A DNA stretch of 64,000 nt from Brugia malayi (taxonomy: Eukaryota; Nematoda; Chromadorea; Rhabditida; Onchocercidae), in assembly GCF_000002995.4 (NCBI RefSeq), contig NW_025062479.1, positions 19,526,721 to 19,590,720 on the forward strand, written 5' to 3'. A program made the position numbers and the translations under genes. The notes below the pieces were generated by a model that searched no databases, was not told the DNA's origin, and saw only the letters and a program-made list of their open reading frames with translations. This document shows positions 46,901 through 59,078 of this stretch, piece by piece; the stretch's first letter is position 1, and each line of letters begins with the position of its first letter.

Positions 46901-49545
46901 CATTTGGAATTATATTATATGAAATTGTCTTTCACAGGAAGTTGATCATACTCGATGATAATCATTATGGTAAATGCTTATGATTGTCCAAATGTCACAT
47001 ATTTGTTTAATTTTTAAGATGAGATTATAGTAACTATAGGTATAAAGTGTGGAACACAATAAAGGCTTGAGAAAGTGTGAATGAATTGCTCATGAATGAA
47101 CGAATTTAATTTGCAAATTTCAGATATCGAAACAGTGAATGAAGATACTTTAAGCATTTTTTGTGAGTCAGTTGAAGCGCTTATTCCGCCTTATCCATCT
47201 ATCCCGGGAAACATTGAAGTACATCCGGACCTGCTTGGGCTAATGCACAAATGCTGGTCTGGAATTATTGATCAGCGTCCTGAAGCCACACTAGCACGCA
47301 AAATTACTGATGCTACATTAAAAATGTAAACTAAATTTTTCCAAGATATTAACTGGCAGAAGTACTACGGATGCGGTGAAGTTATTAGATGCTTATTATT
47401 CGAAAAAAGCAAAGCGATTATTATCTCTGCGATAATCTAACAAACCATTTCTATCAAAATTTCAGATCGGGCAGTTTAGTCGATCAGATGATCAAAAATC
47501 TCGAGCAGGTATAATTTCTTTTCAATGAAACTTTTTTTAACAGTTGCTTTAAAGTAACGTTTAATTTATGGGAATATCAGAGATATGATTTGATTTTGAT
47601 TTCTGACTTTTTGAACTATACTATCAGAGCAGTGAATTCAGTCAACAATAACATTTGAATGTATATTACGACATAGCTTGACCTTCAGTGCATGACCAAT
47701 AATGTTATTAAGAAGAAAAGTTCTTTTCAAAATATGCAATGAAATTAGCAAATAGAAAGTAGAGAGTTTTGAAGAAATTTTATGCTACAGTATACGAACA
47801 ATTTGGAGAAATTGGTGAAGGAACGGACGCAGCAATTAGAAGAAGCGCAAGAGCACGCGGAACGTTTGCTTCTTGAACTATTACCTAAGTGAGAAATTAG
47901 TTTAAAACTTATTCTCTCAACAGAGATGAAGAGCTGTCAATAGGAACATTGCCTTGTGGATAGGAGTATATTTACTTAACCCTTAAATTCATAAGATCAT
48001 TTAGATCATTTCCACTCGTCCTTAGACATTTCTATACAAACACGTTCAAGGCATATATAAAATGAGCCTAAAAAAAGATATAAAATCACTCAAATGCTAG
48101 TAAAGAGCAATTTGTAGTGCAGTTATTATTTTAGATCAGTGGCTGATGAGCTGAAAGTAAGTCGTCGGGTCGATCCGAAGAATTACAAGTCAGCAACAGT
48201 GATGTATTCAGATGTTGTCGGTTTCACATCGCTTTGCAGTGATAGTTTACCGATGGAAGTGGTGACACTGTTGAGCGGTGTTTTTCAAAAGTTTGATATA
48301 ATTATATCGCAGCACCAATGCTATAAGGTATTCTTATTAATTAATGCTTTTCATGAAGGATCGATATAGATTCAAAAAGCAATTATTCACAAAAACCAAA
48401 TCCCTTCTCCCTAAAGAAAATCAAAGTCAAAAATTTACTTTAAGTCATTAAATCTTAAACAATGCTTCCGTTTGCATACATGTAACTTTCCATTAGGTGG
48501 AAACAATTGGAGATGCATATATGGTGACATCTGGAGTACCAATTACTAGTCGACATAACCACGTTCGAGATATTGCTTCTGTTGCAATTATAATGAGAGA
48601 TGTAAGTTCTGAAATTTTAAGTCTTTTTTGTGGAAATGAGAAGAAAGAATATTAATTCGTCATTTAAAGGAGCCTTCAACAAGAAGTAAATTCACAGAGA
48701 TGATGAAGGGATATTTTGAATAAACAAAGGCATATCGTATTCAGTATTTGATTGTTGTGAGATATTATTCCTTTTAAGAAATTTTTTTTTTGATTTTTGG
48801 GACAGTTATTATTTCAGTACTGATTTTAGAGAAAGATTCAACAATAAAGTAAAAAATAAAATTTCCAGTTCCTATCCGAATATGAAATACCGCATAGACC
48901 AGGACAAAAGCTGCATTGTCGCTGGGGTTTCAACACAGGGCCTGTGTTCGCTGGAGTTGTTGGTTTAAATGCACCGAGATACTGTGTTTTTGGCCAGACG
49001 GTTTAATTTTTTGACTTTATATTCAAAAAATATGAAGGTGAAACGAAAAAGCTTTGACAGGCAGAGAGTTTAATCATCGACTACTGAAGAAAAATTTTTG
49101 CTTAGTAGCATTAATTAGCAATAAAATCTTCAAACTTACTGAAACGAAATACTATTTACTTATTTATATGAATTCGAATAACTATTTGCGTAACTATTTA
49201 CTTATAATACTCCATAATCTACAGGGAATTTTTTCATCCGTCTTCGAAGTAATTAACTTTGCGTCTGCTCTTTTGTTTACGCACCTCGGCTTTTCTTCTT
49301 TGTGTCATATACAACCTCCAGCGTAAGGGAAAAGTATAATACATTTGGAACAAATTTCATTGTATCTGAAGCCATTTTAGGTGACATTGGCAGCAAAAAT
49401 GGAAAATAGTGGTTTGCCGGATAAAATCCAGATCAGTTTGAAAAGTTATCAACTTCTGACAGCTCGATATCCGGAATTTAAATGCTCACCGCGAGGAGGA
49501 GTTCGAATTGATGTCTGTTTTAGGCCTTTTTTAAATCGCAAATGA
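40957..49545 (+). CDS. Receptor-type guanylate cyclase with degraded catalytic site
   Basis: Single-pass receptor of the nematode GCY type. Exons seen: first visible exon to 41196 (signal-like [18 protein letters not shown]; start codon not found), 41579-41703, 41825-41880 (uncertain), 42181-42231, 42492-42563, 42747-42930, 43062-about 43256, 43790-43937, 44086-?, 44700-44797, 44940-45014 (transmembrane [14 protein letters not shown]), 45157-45235, 45396-45566, 45765-45989, 46241-46424, 46799-46969, 47124-47325, 47466-47508, 47791-47888, 48135-48327, 48497-48601, 48869-49000 and 49381-49545. Order: ligand-binding domain ([17 protein letters not shown]), transmembrane helix, kinase-homology domain ([38 protein letters not shown]), coiled-coil signalling helix ([20 protein letters not shown]), cyclase domain ([21 protein letters not shown]). 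Two metal-binding Asp and the guanine-binding Glu are kept, but Cys, Asn and Arg of the active site are replaced. The start and the junctions around 43256 and 44190 are unresolved. Confidence 0.88.
42092..42119. repeat. 28-bp perfect palindrome in a guanylate cyclase intron
   Basis: AATATTAAACCCTA followed directly by its reverse complement TAGGGTTTAATATT, with no loop. It lies between exons 41825-41880 and 42181-42231. Confidence 0.95.
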
Positions 49546-52500
49546 TTCATCCCGTCCTGAAGGAGTCACTAATTATCATTGTGTTGCTTTCTTTTTTTAT
49601 GTAAGCAATTCTATTTCGAACACGTGCTTTCTCATGAACTTGAAAAGTCTAAAACTGGTGTTGTTCTCAGTTCATATTCAAATATTCTCCAGACATTCAT
49701 TTGATATAAGGACAGCGGATAGGGGGATTATATCAGTGATAGTGAAGTTTCCGAATCTTTGTTTCTGGTTGTTCGGTGGAGGTTAACTCTTCAAGACAGC
49801 TGAGACTAGAACCGGAAGGTAGTGAAAGAAGAACATATAAGCGGTCCTATTATACGTTAAGCTGTGGTGAAATGCACAAAATTATGAATTGTTGCAGGGA
49901 ATCGGCACATTGCTCACTTATTGGTTGGACGATTGTGAAGAACTGCTGGCATCGAGTCGCTCAGTGATTGGAAGTGACCGTTAGACTGGACGAGATCCAT
50001 TTTTCTAATTTACACATCATCTTCTGTGTTTTTGTGGCTCAGATGCGAAATCTAATGAAAGGGAAGGAATCAGTTTTTCCCGAGTAAAAACGTGAATAGA
50101 GAGAGAGAGGGATGGAATAAGGGGATGAGGATAATTGAATGTGAAGCTTCGGATGGTGCTTTATGAGATACCTAATGTTTGATCAATTAATAAATCAATC
50201 AGTGCTCATCTTCATACATGTTTTTCATACAACACGCGATTTTTATTCCTCTACAAGTGAAGTATGATTTCAAGTGTGTACACGTGACACGTGTTCATTA
50301 TCGAAAGGATCTATCAATCGTTTATTCATACCTCTCTTTGCTAAAATTAAGTGTTTCGTTGTGCTCATGAGAAGTGAGTGCACATGAACTAAGTGGATGA
50401 ACGCAAGGTATTGCTTATCTACCCCTGTCCCCATAGTTGCTACGACCGTGGAGTTTAGTCATCTTGCTCTGCTCAACTTGGAACTTTGATGAATCTTCAA
50501 CTTGCTCTCAGCCGTTTGTATGGAAATGAATTGTTATAAGCAATGTTATTAAAATCTCATGTTCTCCCTTTCACAACTTCCTTCTTCTTCTTACTGTTTT
50601 TCCTTGTTCCCATTCCTCTTTTCTCTCAAAGCACAAATTATTGATAGTTTGAAAACAGAAATAGAAGTTATGCTAAAGATCAAGGTACAAAAGATTTCTA
50701 AACATTTTACGAGTTCTTTACGCATCAAACACTTTTTGGTATTATCAAAGGAGTCCTTTTGTGATAGGAGCAACATTTTTCCCATGTACTTCCACATTAA
50801 CAGAATTTACTGATTCTCCAAATGTATCCCTTGTATCACTGGTTTCTTTTTGCTTATTTTTTAAACATGAAATTACAATTTGTAGCTCTCCAAGCTGCAA
50901 ACAGAAGTGATATTAAAATAAATAATTTTTGTTGTTCAAACTTCGGCTTAGTAAGTGAATTTAATTTTTTAAAAAATACTTTTTTCCAATTGAAGATTTT
51001 CAATTTTAGCTTGATTTACTCATGTTTTTTTTCTTTTTGCTAATACTTTTGTAATTTTGGGGCTAAGCTTCTTCACATTGTAATATCTGTTTGAAGTATT
51101 CTTATTTCCTATATCTTCAACTGATTTTTTTCAAGTATGTGCTTTTTTATAGTTCTATCAAAATTACTATAATTCTAGGTTAGCTAATATTCAATCTTTT
51201 TTTACAAATTCCTTTTTTTATGGTTGAGAATGTTTTTAATTTTGATTTTTGTGATAGTGTTTTTTTTTTTTTTTGTTAGATAAGAAAATTAATGCTAGAT
51301 TAAAAGGCTACGGTAGCTCTGTCAAAAATTGAGCCAAACAGAAGAGATCGAATTTCTTTCCAGCTGATGTTGATAATGCTATTTATTGATGTAATTTGTT
51401 CAAAATTGGAGAAAAGATGATGGAAGGTGTCGAGCTTCGGTTAATCTTTAGGGACTGCAATGATAAATTTGTCAAGCATTGCTTTTAGAAGACCCTAGAT
51501 TTTCCCTTCATTTATTATCGACAGCAACAAGTTCAAACCTCCTTTCTGAACTCGACGATTTGAACCTTAAGATGGAATATAGAAAAATCATGTAACTTGA
51601 GATTCTCCTCTGAAATGAAGTCTTCAACACGAAGACGTTTTTAAAATATTTTAAAGGTTGAATAGTCGTTTTTGTTTAAAATATTAAGCTAAAACATCTT
51701 TAAATTTCCTAACTTTCTTTGAAATATTATTTTATGCGGAAGTTTGCTCATACCATCACATTTAAAGATTTTTATAAAAGCTGAGACATAAGGGTACCAC
51801 ATCCTGAAATGTTATTCTCTTTAATAGCCTAATTATTGCAATAGGTGTATATATAGGTAAAAAGTCGTCAAGAATTCCAAAATAATCACTACAGAGCAGA
51901 AAATAAAAGGTCAGAGAACAAAACTATGTCTTTCTCATTTGCAAAATATTTCACAAGCTACTTCCCTGGACTTCCTTTTGGGCAGCGCAATATATCTATT
52001 AATTCTTTCTTGAAGGAAATCCATTCCTTTTTCTTATATGCCCTGAAAGGTTTATATTGATTGGTAATAATATTTCATGATCCTTAAAAACATATGACGT
52101 ATCTCATCCTTTTGGCTGCAAAGCTAATTGTCTAGCATTGTCAAGCACAATTTATTTGATTTGAAAATTCAAGAGTATTTTTTAAGCTGAAATAATCATT
52201 GATTGTTATGGCGACAATTATAATAATAATAAATAATAGGAATTAATAATAAATGCTTTGTTTCGGACTACAACCATTGACGTCATTTTGGATGACAGCC
52301 AGGGTAAGGAAGCGCATTTGAAAGCTACAGGCCCTACTGGATGATGGGTATTTGTTTATAAGTTTTCCGAAGTGCAGTAAGTCGTCGATCAGAGATTAAT
52401 GCCAGTGAAGTGGTGTGTCACTATTCATATGTTCTCCAGTTTTGATCATTATTATTTTCGTGGTTTTCTTCACCGCTGCATGTTTCCCTTTCTATTGTTT

Positions 52501-53035
52501 ATTATTATTTATTTACTTGTTTATTTATTATTATTATTGTTGTTTGTTGTTGTTTTTGCTGGTGTCACTTTATAATGCTGAATTCGTGCTGCTAATTAAT
52601 GACCAATTAAAGCTGGCAATAAAGCTAATGATGACAATAATAGCTTACATGAATATATATATTTATTTAATTTCTTTGTACCATCTTTTTTTCTCTTTTA
52701 AAATGAAAGAAAGGAAAGGCTTTCTGTGGAAAACATTTTCGTATTCTATGTTCACTTCATTTGTTTTTGTTGTTAATTTTATTGTAATGCGTCATTGTGC
52801 TTAGTTTCAGTTTCACTTATTTCACTTTTTACCACAATTATTTGTTTTGAAGTGTGATTGGGTTAGGAGTTACTGTTGTTCCGAGAGAGAACGAAATTTA
52901 GTAGCTTACCCTTCTAGTTAGATAGGCACATGAATTAGATGATAGTTCATCTTGTGCCGCTTATGTTCCCACTCTATTTCTACTCATTAATATCACGTAA
53001 TTCAGTGGTTGTTGTTTTTCTGCATCGTATTGGCC
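49546..53035. other. Intergenic, 3.5 kb
   Basis: No supported gene. The long plus-strand open frame at 52415-52804 translates to a Leu/Phe/Tyr-rich product of T-rich DNA and has no family features. A short GAGAGAGAGAG run lies near 50100. The right end should contain the promoter or non-coding first exon of the AMPK gamma gene. Confidence 0.5.
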
Positions 53036-56000
53036 ATGAATGTTTACTATCACTATGATGATGATTCTGTTGATTCCGCTCATTCGAACGACGATGAGTC
53101 GTCACGGAAAAATTCCAACCGTCTCAATGAACTCCGTCATTTCGTCAAACGAAGAAAAAATTCCAGAAAAGTGAGTGAGCACTTTTTTCTGCTACTTTTT
53201 TTTTTTCATATATCTGTTTAAACAATGAAATAAAATGGAATCAAATATTTATGAACTCATCAGGTACCTCCATATCATCAGTTAGCCTATTCATTACCAA
53301 GTGAATCAATCAGCGGGCATAAAATTTCAACGGACAGTCAGTTCTTTGAAATGAAAGAATGGGATGAGGAAAACGATAGAACACCATCGAGACGTTTTAG
53401 TGTTCCAGAAAAGGTACATAACATCTGGTAGATTTTTCTATTTAAATTTATTCGATTTAGAAAATAATTTCTGTCTCGTCCACTGTTTGTTCATTTATTG
53501 TTAGTCAAGCAATTTATATTTTTATCAATGTTGTTTTATATTTAAGATATTTACTGAATTGTAATGCATTTAATAAGTGTATTACCTGAAAGTGTCCTAT
53601 TCGTGGGATTGGAATTCAGAGAATACTGTGTGAATGAGTTTTAATTTGAGTTCCATTGAACTTCTGTTAGTTACAGATGATATTTCTAGATTTTTAGTTA
53701 AGGAAAAAAAGTTAGTATAAGGAAGAATCCAAGATTTCAGAGCAATCGGAACGTTTTAGTATTCCAGAAAAGGTACACAACATGTGGTAGATTTTTAACG
53801 AATTTTAAATTTGGCTTTTTGATCGCTATTTAGATCTTATAAAAAGGATTCAGTGCTGTCAACCTATTACATTTGGTCAGCGGATGAAAAAAATCGAAAT
53901 GTATTTGTGGGTAAGTTTGGTGCCAGCACTAAACAGAAATTGTTAGAATATCGAGAGGTGTTTCTCTCGATACTTGATTAGAGCCATTCATTTTAATTCC
54001 TTTTTCGAACTTTATCCCGAATAAGGATAAAAAGGCCAAGTCTTAACTGCATTTATTAAGGACAAGACGACGAGCACAGCATTATGAGAATGCCTTTTTA
54101 TTCAATTCACGATAAAAGGAATATAAAATTAAACCTTCTCTTTTTCTGCTTAAAACTCGAAGAGTCTGACAGTTGGAAGATTGCAAAGATTCCGAAAGAA
54201 AAATTCTGTCTGACTTGATGAAAGGGTTTCAAGAATAGAGCGTGAATCCCCCACTTTTTCTCTTTCATGAAACCAACTTAATTTTCCTAATTTTCACTGC
54301 ATCTTAATATTTTCTAAAGGATGACTATTGATATGAATTGATCTAAACATTTCGCACATTTTCATTGTTTACTTGATAAATTTAAAGTTTGCTTCTAGCT
54401 ATATTCGAAAAATTTGTCCAAATTTAAGAAAAAGCATTATTTAGGATTATGTGATACTACGCCAATCTCGGGAACGTCAGCTGGAGGTTGTTGCTGCATT
54501 TGGTGTGTCCTTACTCTGTGCAAAATAAAAAACTGTATAACTCAGAAAATTAAAAGATAATGTTCGTTTTCTAGAACAAAACTTTTAGGAGAATAAATAC
54601 TACGAGGGTGTTCAGATCGAGAAATGAGAAAAAGATACCAGTGCAATAGTCTTTACTTCGATAGTAAATGGCTCTCAACATTCGAGTTCTATGATTTCCC
54701 ACTTTTTCGGTCCTTAGTCTTCCCAACAATTCAGAAAAGAAAAATATATAATAAGCATCAAAATTTATATGATTCAATTTCCATATGCATTTTGCAGATA
54801 GGTACACGGATCCTTATAAGCAGTATATGCAGTCTTTGTTATGTTACGATTTAGCACCAATCCATGGATCAACATTATTAATTGACGGTAATCTTCCAGT
54901 AAGTTTTACTTCTAAAGTTAAAACACTCGACTTTTATGAATGATTATCAAAATTGTGATTCGCTTACAATTTCTCTCGAACATTCTCCAAAATTTCATAT
55001 AATCGATCCATTTACAGATGCGTAAAGCGCTGCTGGCTCTTTATCAATCGAGACACGAAGCGGCCGTGATAATCAATTCAGTTGCACATAAACCGGTAGG
55101 TATGATAACCGTTACCGATTGTCTTCGTGCGCTTGCCTTTACTCTCAATATCGATTCTGATATAGGTGGTCGTCCAGTTCGCGATTTCATCGAAGCATAC
55201 GGCAATAAGAAACTTATCACTGCAACCGTCAATATGTCGTTAGTGATCTTATTTGCTTCAAATTCCTGTAATCGCTTTGATATTGCAAGTGATAAGTGAA
55301 CTGTTTTTCAACCCTTTTCTAATCATTGCTGATGTTTCATCTTGATTGTATTTCACGCATTGCTTTTACATTGCAGTGTTTGGGATGTAGCTAGGTTATT
55401 TTGCCTTAATCATGTTCATCGCATACCTATATTTCAAAGTGATGAAAGCGATCTATTCACTGATATTCTCTATATGCTATCTTTGCGACGAATTTTCTGT
55501 GAAACTGTTATCAAATTGGTAAATGAATTTTTGCTTTCTTGGAAAACTCTTCACCATTGAAGGAAATCCTTCTGACGAGTGAAAAAAGAACGACAATAAA
55601 TTCGATTTCATAACTTATCACGAGAAGTTATATCGACATCTCTAGGTATCTGACGTGCTCAGAGTTAATTGAGATGTTATTGTCTGATTTCCTTCGCTTT
55701 TGCTTATCTTTAAAACTTACCCAACTTATATATCAAAAATATTTCAGGTAGAGCCAAGTTTTTCATTGGCTCCTCATATAAAGCACCGAACATTACTCGA
55801 TTCCGGTATTGGTACGTGGAAGGATGTTGTTACGGTTAGTCTTTACTTAAATGTATATTACTGTAATTGTCTTGAAGTGAGTAGATTAAAATTTATGGAA
55901 AACGAATTCAAAAATTTTAATTGCTGATCTGTTTTCTGGCATAACACAAGGAAAATGTTTGATTTTTTAAGAAGAATTTTGAATTTGCAGTTTCTAAGAA

Positions 56001-56803
56001 ACAAGAGCATGCTCTAAAGTTGAAAATTGTTTCAATTTATGTTTTTGCTAAAATTTTCGTCTCGGTTTTTTTTTTTTTTTTTCTGGAATAAGAAAGACTT
56101 AGATAGAAATAAATTAGTAATGAAAATTATGATTTCTGTTTTGTTAAATTTATTCTATCCTAATGAAAATTGCAGATTACAAGTAATGCACGCTGTGGTG
56201 AAGTAATTGATAAACTTATGACAAGGAAATTATCATGCATTGCTGTCGTTGATGAGCACAATATCGTACTCGGGAAAATCAACAAAAATGATATCATGCG
56301 TGAACTTGTAGAGCACTCCAATAATTATCTGGAAATTGTCAATTTGCCCGTCCAGGTTATTTATAATTTATTCAAGCATTTGGCCCGATAAATTAAAATT
56401 CAAAATTTCAACTTTTAAGCTTGTAACAGAAGAAGTCTTCTGTTAGAGGGCACTGACAACTTTTTTTAGACTTTGAGAAAGAAAGTTGAAGTGCAAATGT
56501 ATATATCTGTGGTTTGACGCGTGCATGGTGTAAACTAAGGTTAAACTATTGTAGCTTAATATATCGCACATTTAATTTGTTGAAATAGTTTGTGGTGATT
56601 TCTAGAATGTTTATCGCGTTCCACCGTTTGGTCGTCCAACTCACACTGTTTACGAAGGAATCGCTTTGTTGTTATCGTCTGATGACCAATGTTTGTTTAT
56701 TGTTGACTGCAATCAACGCGTTATGGCTGCTGTTGCCTTTGCCGATATTATGAACTATATTTTGAATTCGAGCGACATTCATCAAGAAATCAATGCTGGC
56801 TAA
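53036..56803 (+). CDS. AMP-activated protein kinase gamma subunit, divergent, complete
   Basis: Regulatory, nucleotide-sensing subunit of AMPK. Nine constant exons: 53036-53170, 53264-53413, 54445-54502, 54798-54898, 55018-55238, 55377-55518, 55748-55834, 56176-56355 and 56606-56803; 423 residues, or 436 with the optional exon 53734-53772. The N terminus is acidic and then basic and Ser-rich. Four CBS motifs follow: CBS1 (MRKALLALYQSRHEAAVIIN to MITVTDCLRAL), CBS2 (SVWDVARLFCLNHVHRIPIF to DILYMLSLRRIF), CBS3 (ARCGEVIDKLMTRKLSCIAV to KINKNDIMREL) and CBS4 (HTVYEGIALLLSSDDQCLFI to AVAFADIMNYIL). The nucleotide-ribose Asp is present in motifs 1, 3 and 4; motif 2 has Arg there, as in typical gamma subunits. 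Sequence is far from the canonical gamma, resembling the divergent nematode AAKG paralogues; I cannot choose one. AATAAA overlaps the stop region at 56803-56808. Confidence 0.9.
53734..53772 (+). other. Probable duplicated cassette exon of the AMPK gamma gene
   Basis: An AAG acceptor at 53731-53733 and a GTACAC donor bound a 39-nt, phase-0 exon encoding ISEQSERFSIPEK. Its 3' half, donor and about 25 bases of intron nearly repeat the end of the constant exon 53264-53413 (RRFSVPEK, GTACAT). Inclusion would add 13 residues without changing frame. Confidence 0.55.
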
Positions 56804-56808
56804 ATAAA
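56803..56808 (+). terminator. Polyadenylation signal overlapping the AMPK gamma stop
   Basis: AATAAA begins in the last base of the TAA stop. Such a short 3' UTR would be extreme, so a later signal may be used instead. Confidence 0.35.
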
Positions 56809-59078
56809 AGCCTTATAGATTCTTAAATATCATACCAGTTATAGAATGTACTACACTTAGTCATGCTCCTCACTTTACCCAACTCCTTTCATGACCATTA
56901 TAGCTCAGGTTGAACGGAGAAATTAATGATTTGCAACGCCAATTCATCTTTTCTGCTTATTTGTTCACCAAATAATTCTTTTCAATTGTTGTCTAAAAAT
57001 TCTAAATAGAAATTGCTATTTGTTAAAGGATCATTTGTTGCCTTTCCCCACAAGATTTTCTTCCAGAATTGTACACTTTCTCATTTTCTTAAGCGTATCA
57101 GTACAATTATTACTTGATACTAGCTGCTTAGCTAAGATGGGAATATAAGGCGAAGTCAAATATGCCAGAGAGATGTAGAATTTACCAATCCAAAGACATT
57201 TTAATTTTTTACAAAGCAGTGCTTCTCGCTAATTTCACTTTTATTACGTTAATTGATTCGATTTTGACTGCATCGATATAGCTATACGGGTTTCTTGTTG
57301 AAATAATAAGTTATATTAGTCCCCGAAGTTACTAGTCAGTTAACTCTTTGGCAATTCTTTTAAATCACTTGTTTCTTTCTAAAAGTGCTTCTGTTCATTC
57401 TTTTCAATGTTTCAACGTTTTCGTAAATCTCTTTTAATTTACCTATTTCGAAATCATTTTCGAAAATTACTTTCTCAATACGTGTATTCCGCTAGTAAAG
57501 ACTGATATGAAATCGTGGACTAAACATATGCTATTGTGAAAGTCGGGATTCAGTCTGAATACAACTTTCTTATGCTCATAGACCTTCCTTGTTTGTTATT
57601 GTAGTTGGTGTGGATGAATGCATTGAATGATAGTATGTTGTAACGATTTTATGTTCTAACAACCACAACACATAGATATTAATTTAAAGCAACAATACTG
57701 ATAATTTCGTAGAGTATCTATGAATTTGATGAAGAAAATGTATAAATGAACAAATTGATGGGGAAATGAACTGAATAGTGAGTGACGGAGAGCAGTCGAA
57801 TTGTAGCTTACTGGTAAGGTAATAAAACTGACTGAGACAAAGGATTTAAATTCTTATATTTAAATTGACTTGCAGGAGTTATCAGATGATCTTTGCTCTC
57901 TATATAGTAAGAGATGGGTTTTAATATTGTAATTGCCCAAAGGATGACTATCAGCTTACAAGACCTTTACAATATTTCGACATTGCAAGCACATTTGATT
58001 TAGAACAAAGGAGTAATTTTTAACACATTAAACAATGCACATGCCTTTGTTATCAGATGAAAATGTCTGGACAAAGGATAAGCTCAACTACAATGGGAAA
58101 GTGAGTGTTGGGATAATGATTGCTTGCTGTATAGTTTGAAACAGTTTTACATTTCTGGTGTTCACTTAAGACGAATTGTAGTATTATGGATTATACGACT
58201 TTATTAGATGTATTTGTAAATTATTTAGAGGTTCGCGAGATTATCGAATTTCGTGACATATGCCTGGAATCCCTCTCAGTATCCTATTATATAGCGCAAC
58301 TTTCTCGGGTATAGCGAAAGGAGGGAAATTTACTATTGAAACCACTGTCAGGTATGCCCTTCCATCCTCATATTATATTCAGTTAATTCATTGAATAAAA
58401 ACATTGCATTTTCAATTTTGACACAAAAGCACAGAAGAGCAACGAACGATCAGTCCCCTTATCAACATTTAAAAGCGAAGTGACAAAGTATTCTGATTGT
58501 GAACATACTGTATCGATGTATCACATGCTACACCTCCTCATTATGAACAATGAACTGAAAGGAAAACTTTCAATGGAGATATTTCGTTCATTCAACTTCT
58601 CGTCTGACAAACAAATCATACTTCAACTTCTAAATTTTAAATTCGCACTCGAAATGTGTACGATAACTAGGAATGGAACAGCAAATTCAGCACTTCCTCA
58701 TCAAGAGAAGAAAGAAAATACCAGAGCACTTGACATTTCAATGTTGATTCCGAAAGCTACCGATGACAGAATATGTCGTCCTTCCTTTACTGAGCTGCTA
58801 CTTCTTTCCCCAGATTTGCACTAAACAATCACGCCTTCGAATATTTCACACTCCGAAGACTAACCTGCAGACACTAAGGAACTGTACCCTTTCGGACAAG
58901 GCTACATTACAACCTCTCACGGTTACACATCCCCTCTCCACATTTGATTCCACCGTCACTTTCACTTGGGTTTAGGTTCAAATTGCTGGAATGTTTTTGT
59001 TTCCGGTGTCATGATCGCTTGTGTTCTCACTATTTTAGATGGTTTTGGTAATTTGTGAGTTTCAGGGAACTGAGATAG
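56809..59078. other. Intergenic, contains the second copy of the dispersed repeat
   Basis: Copy B of the dispersed repeat is at about 57772-58178. An open frame of more than 100 codons at 58480-58824 has no ATG at its start and no motif; I do not call it a gene. The end of the region should contain the promoter of the golgin. Confidence 0.5.
57772..58178 (+). repeat. Dispersed repeat, copy B
   Basis: Collinear with 8101-8428 in the same orientation. It is longer than copy A, mainly through an insertion around AACACATTAAACAATGCAC. The best conserved block is 57961-58178. No coding frame survives in either copy. Confidence 0.6.

Noticed and set aside
52415..52804. 129-codon multi-membrane protein
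   Set aside because: The translation is Leu/Phe/Tyr-rich because the DNA is T-rich; there is no family motif and no splice partner.
58480..58824. 114-codon gene upstream of the golgin
   Set aside because: The frame starts at GTG, has no signal or domain, and adjoins no in-phase exon.
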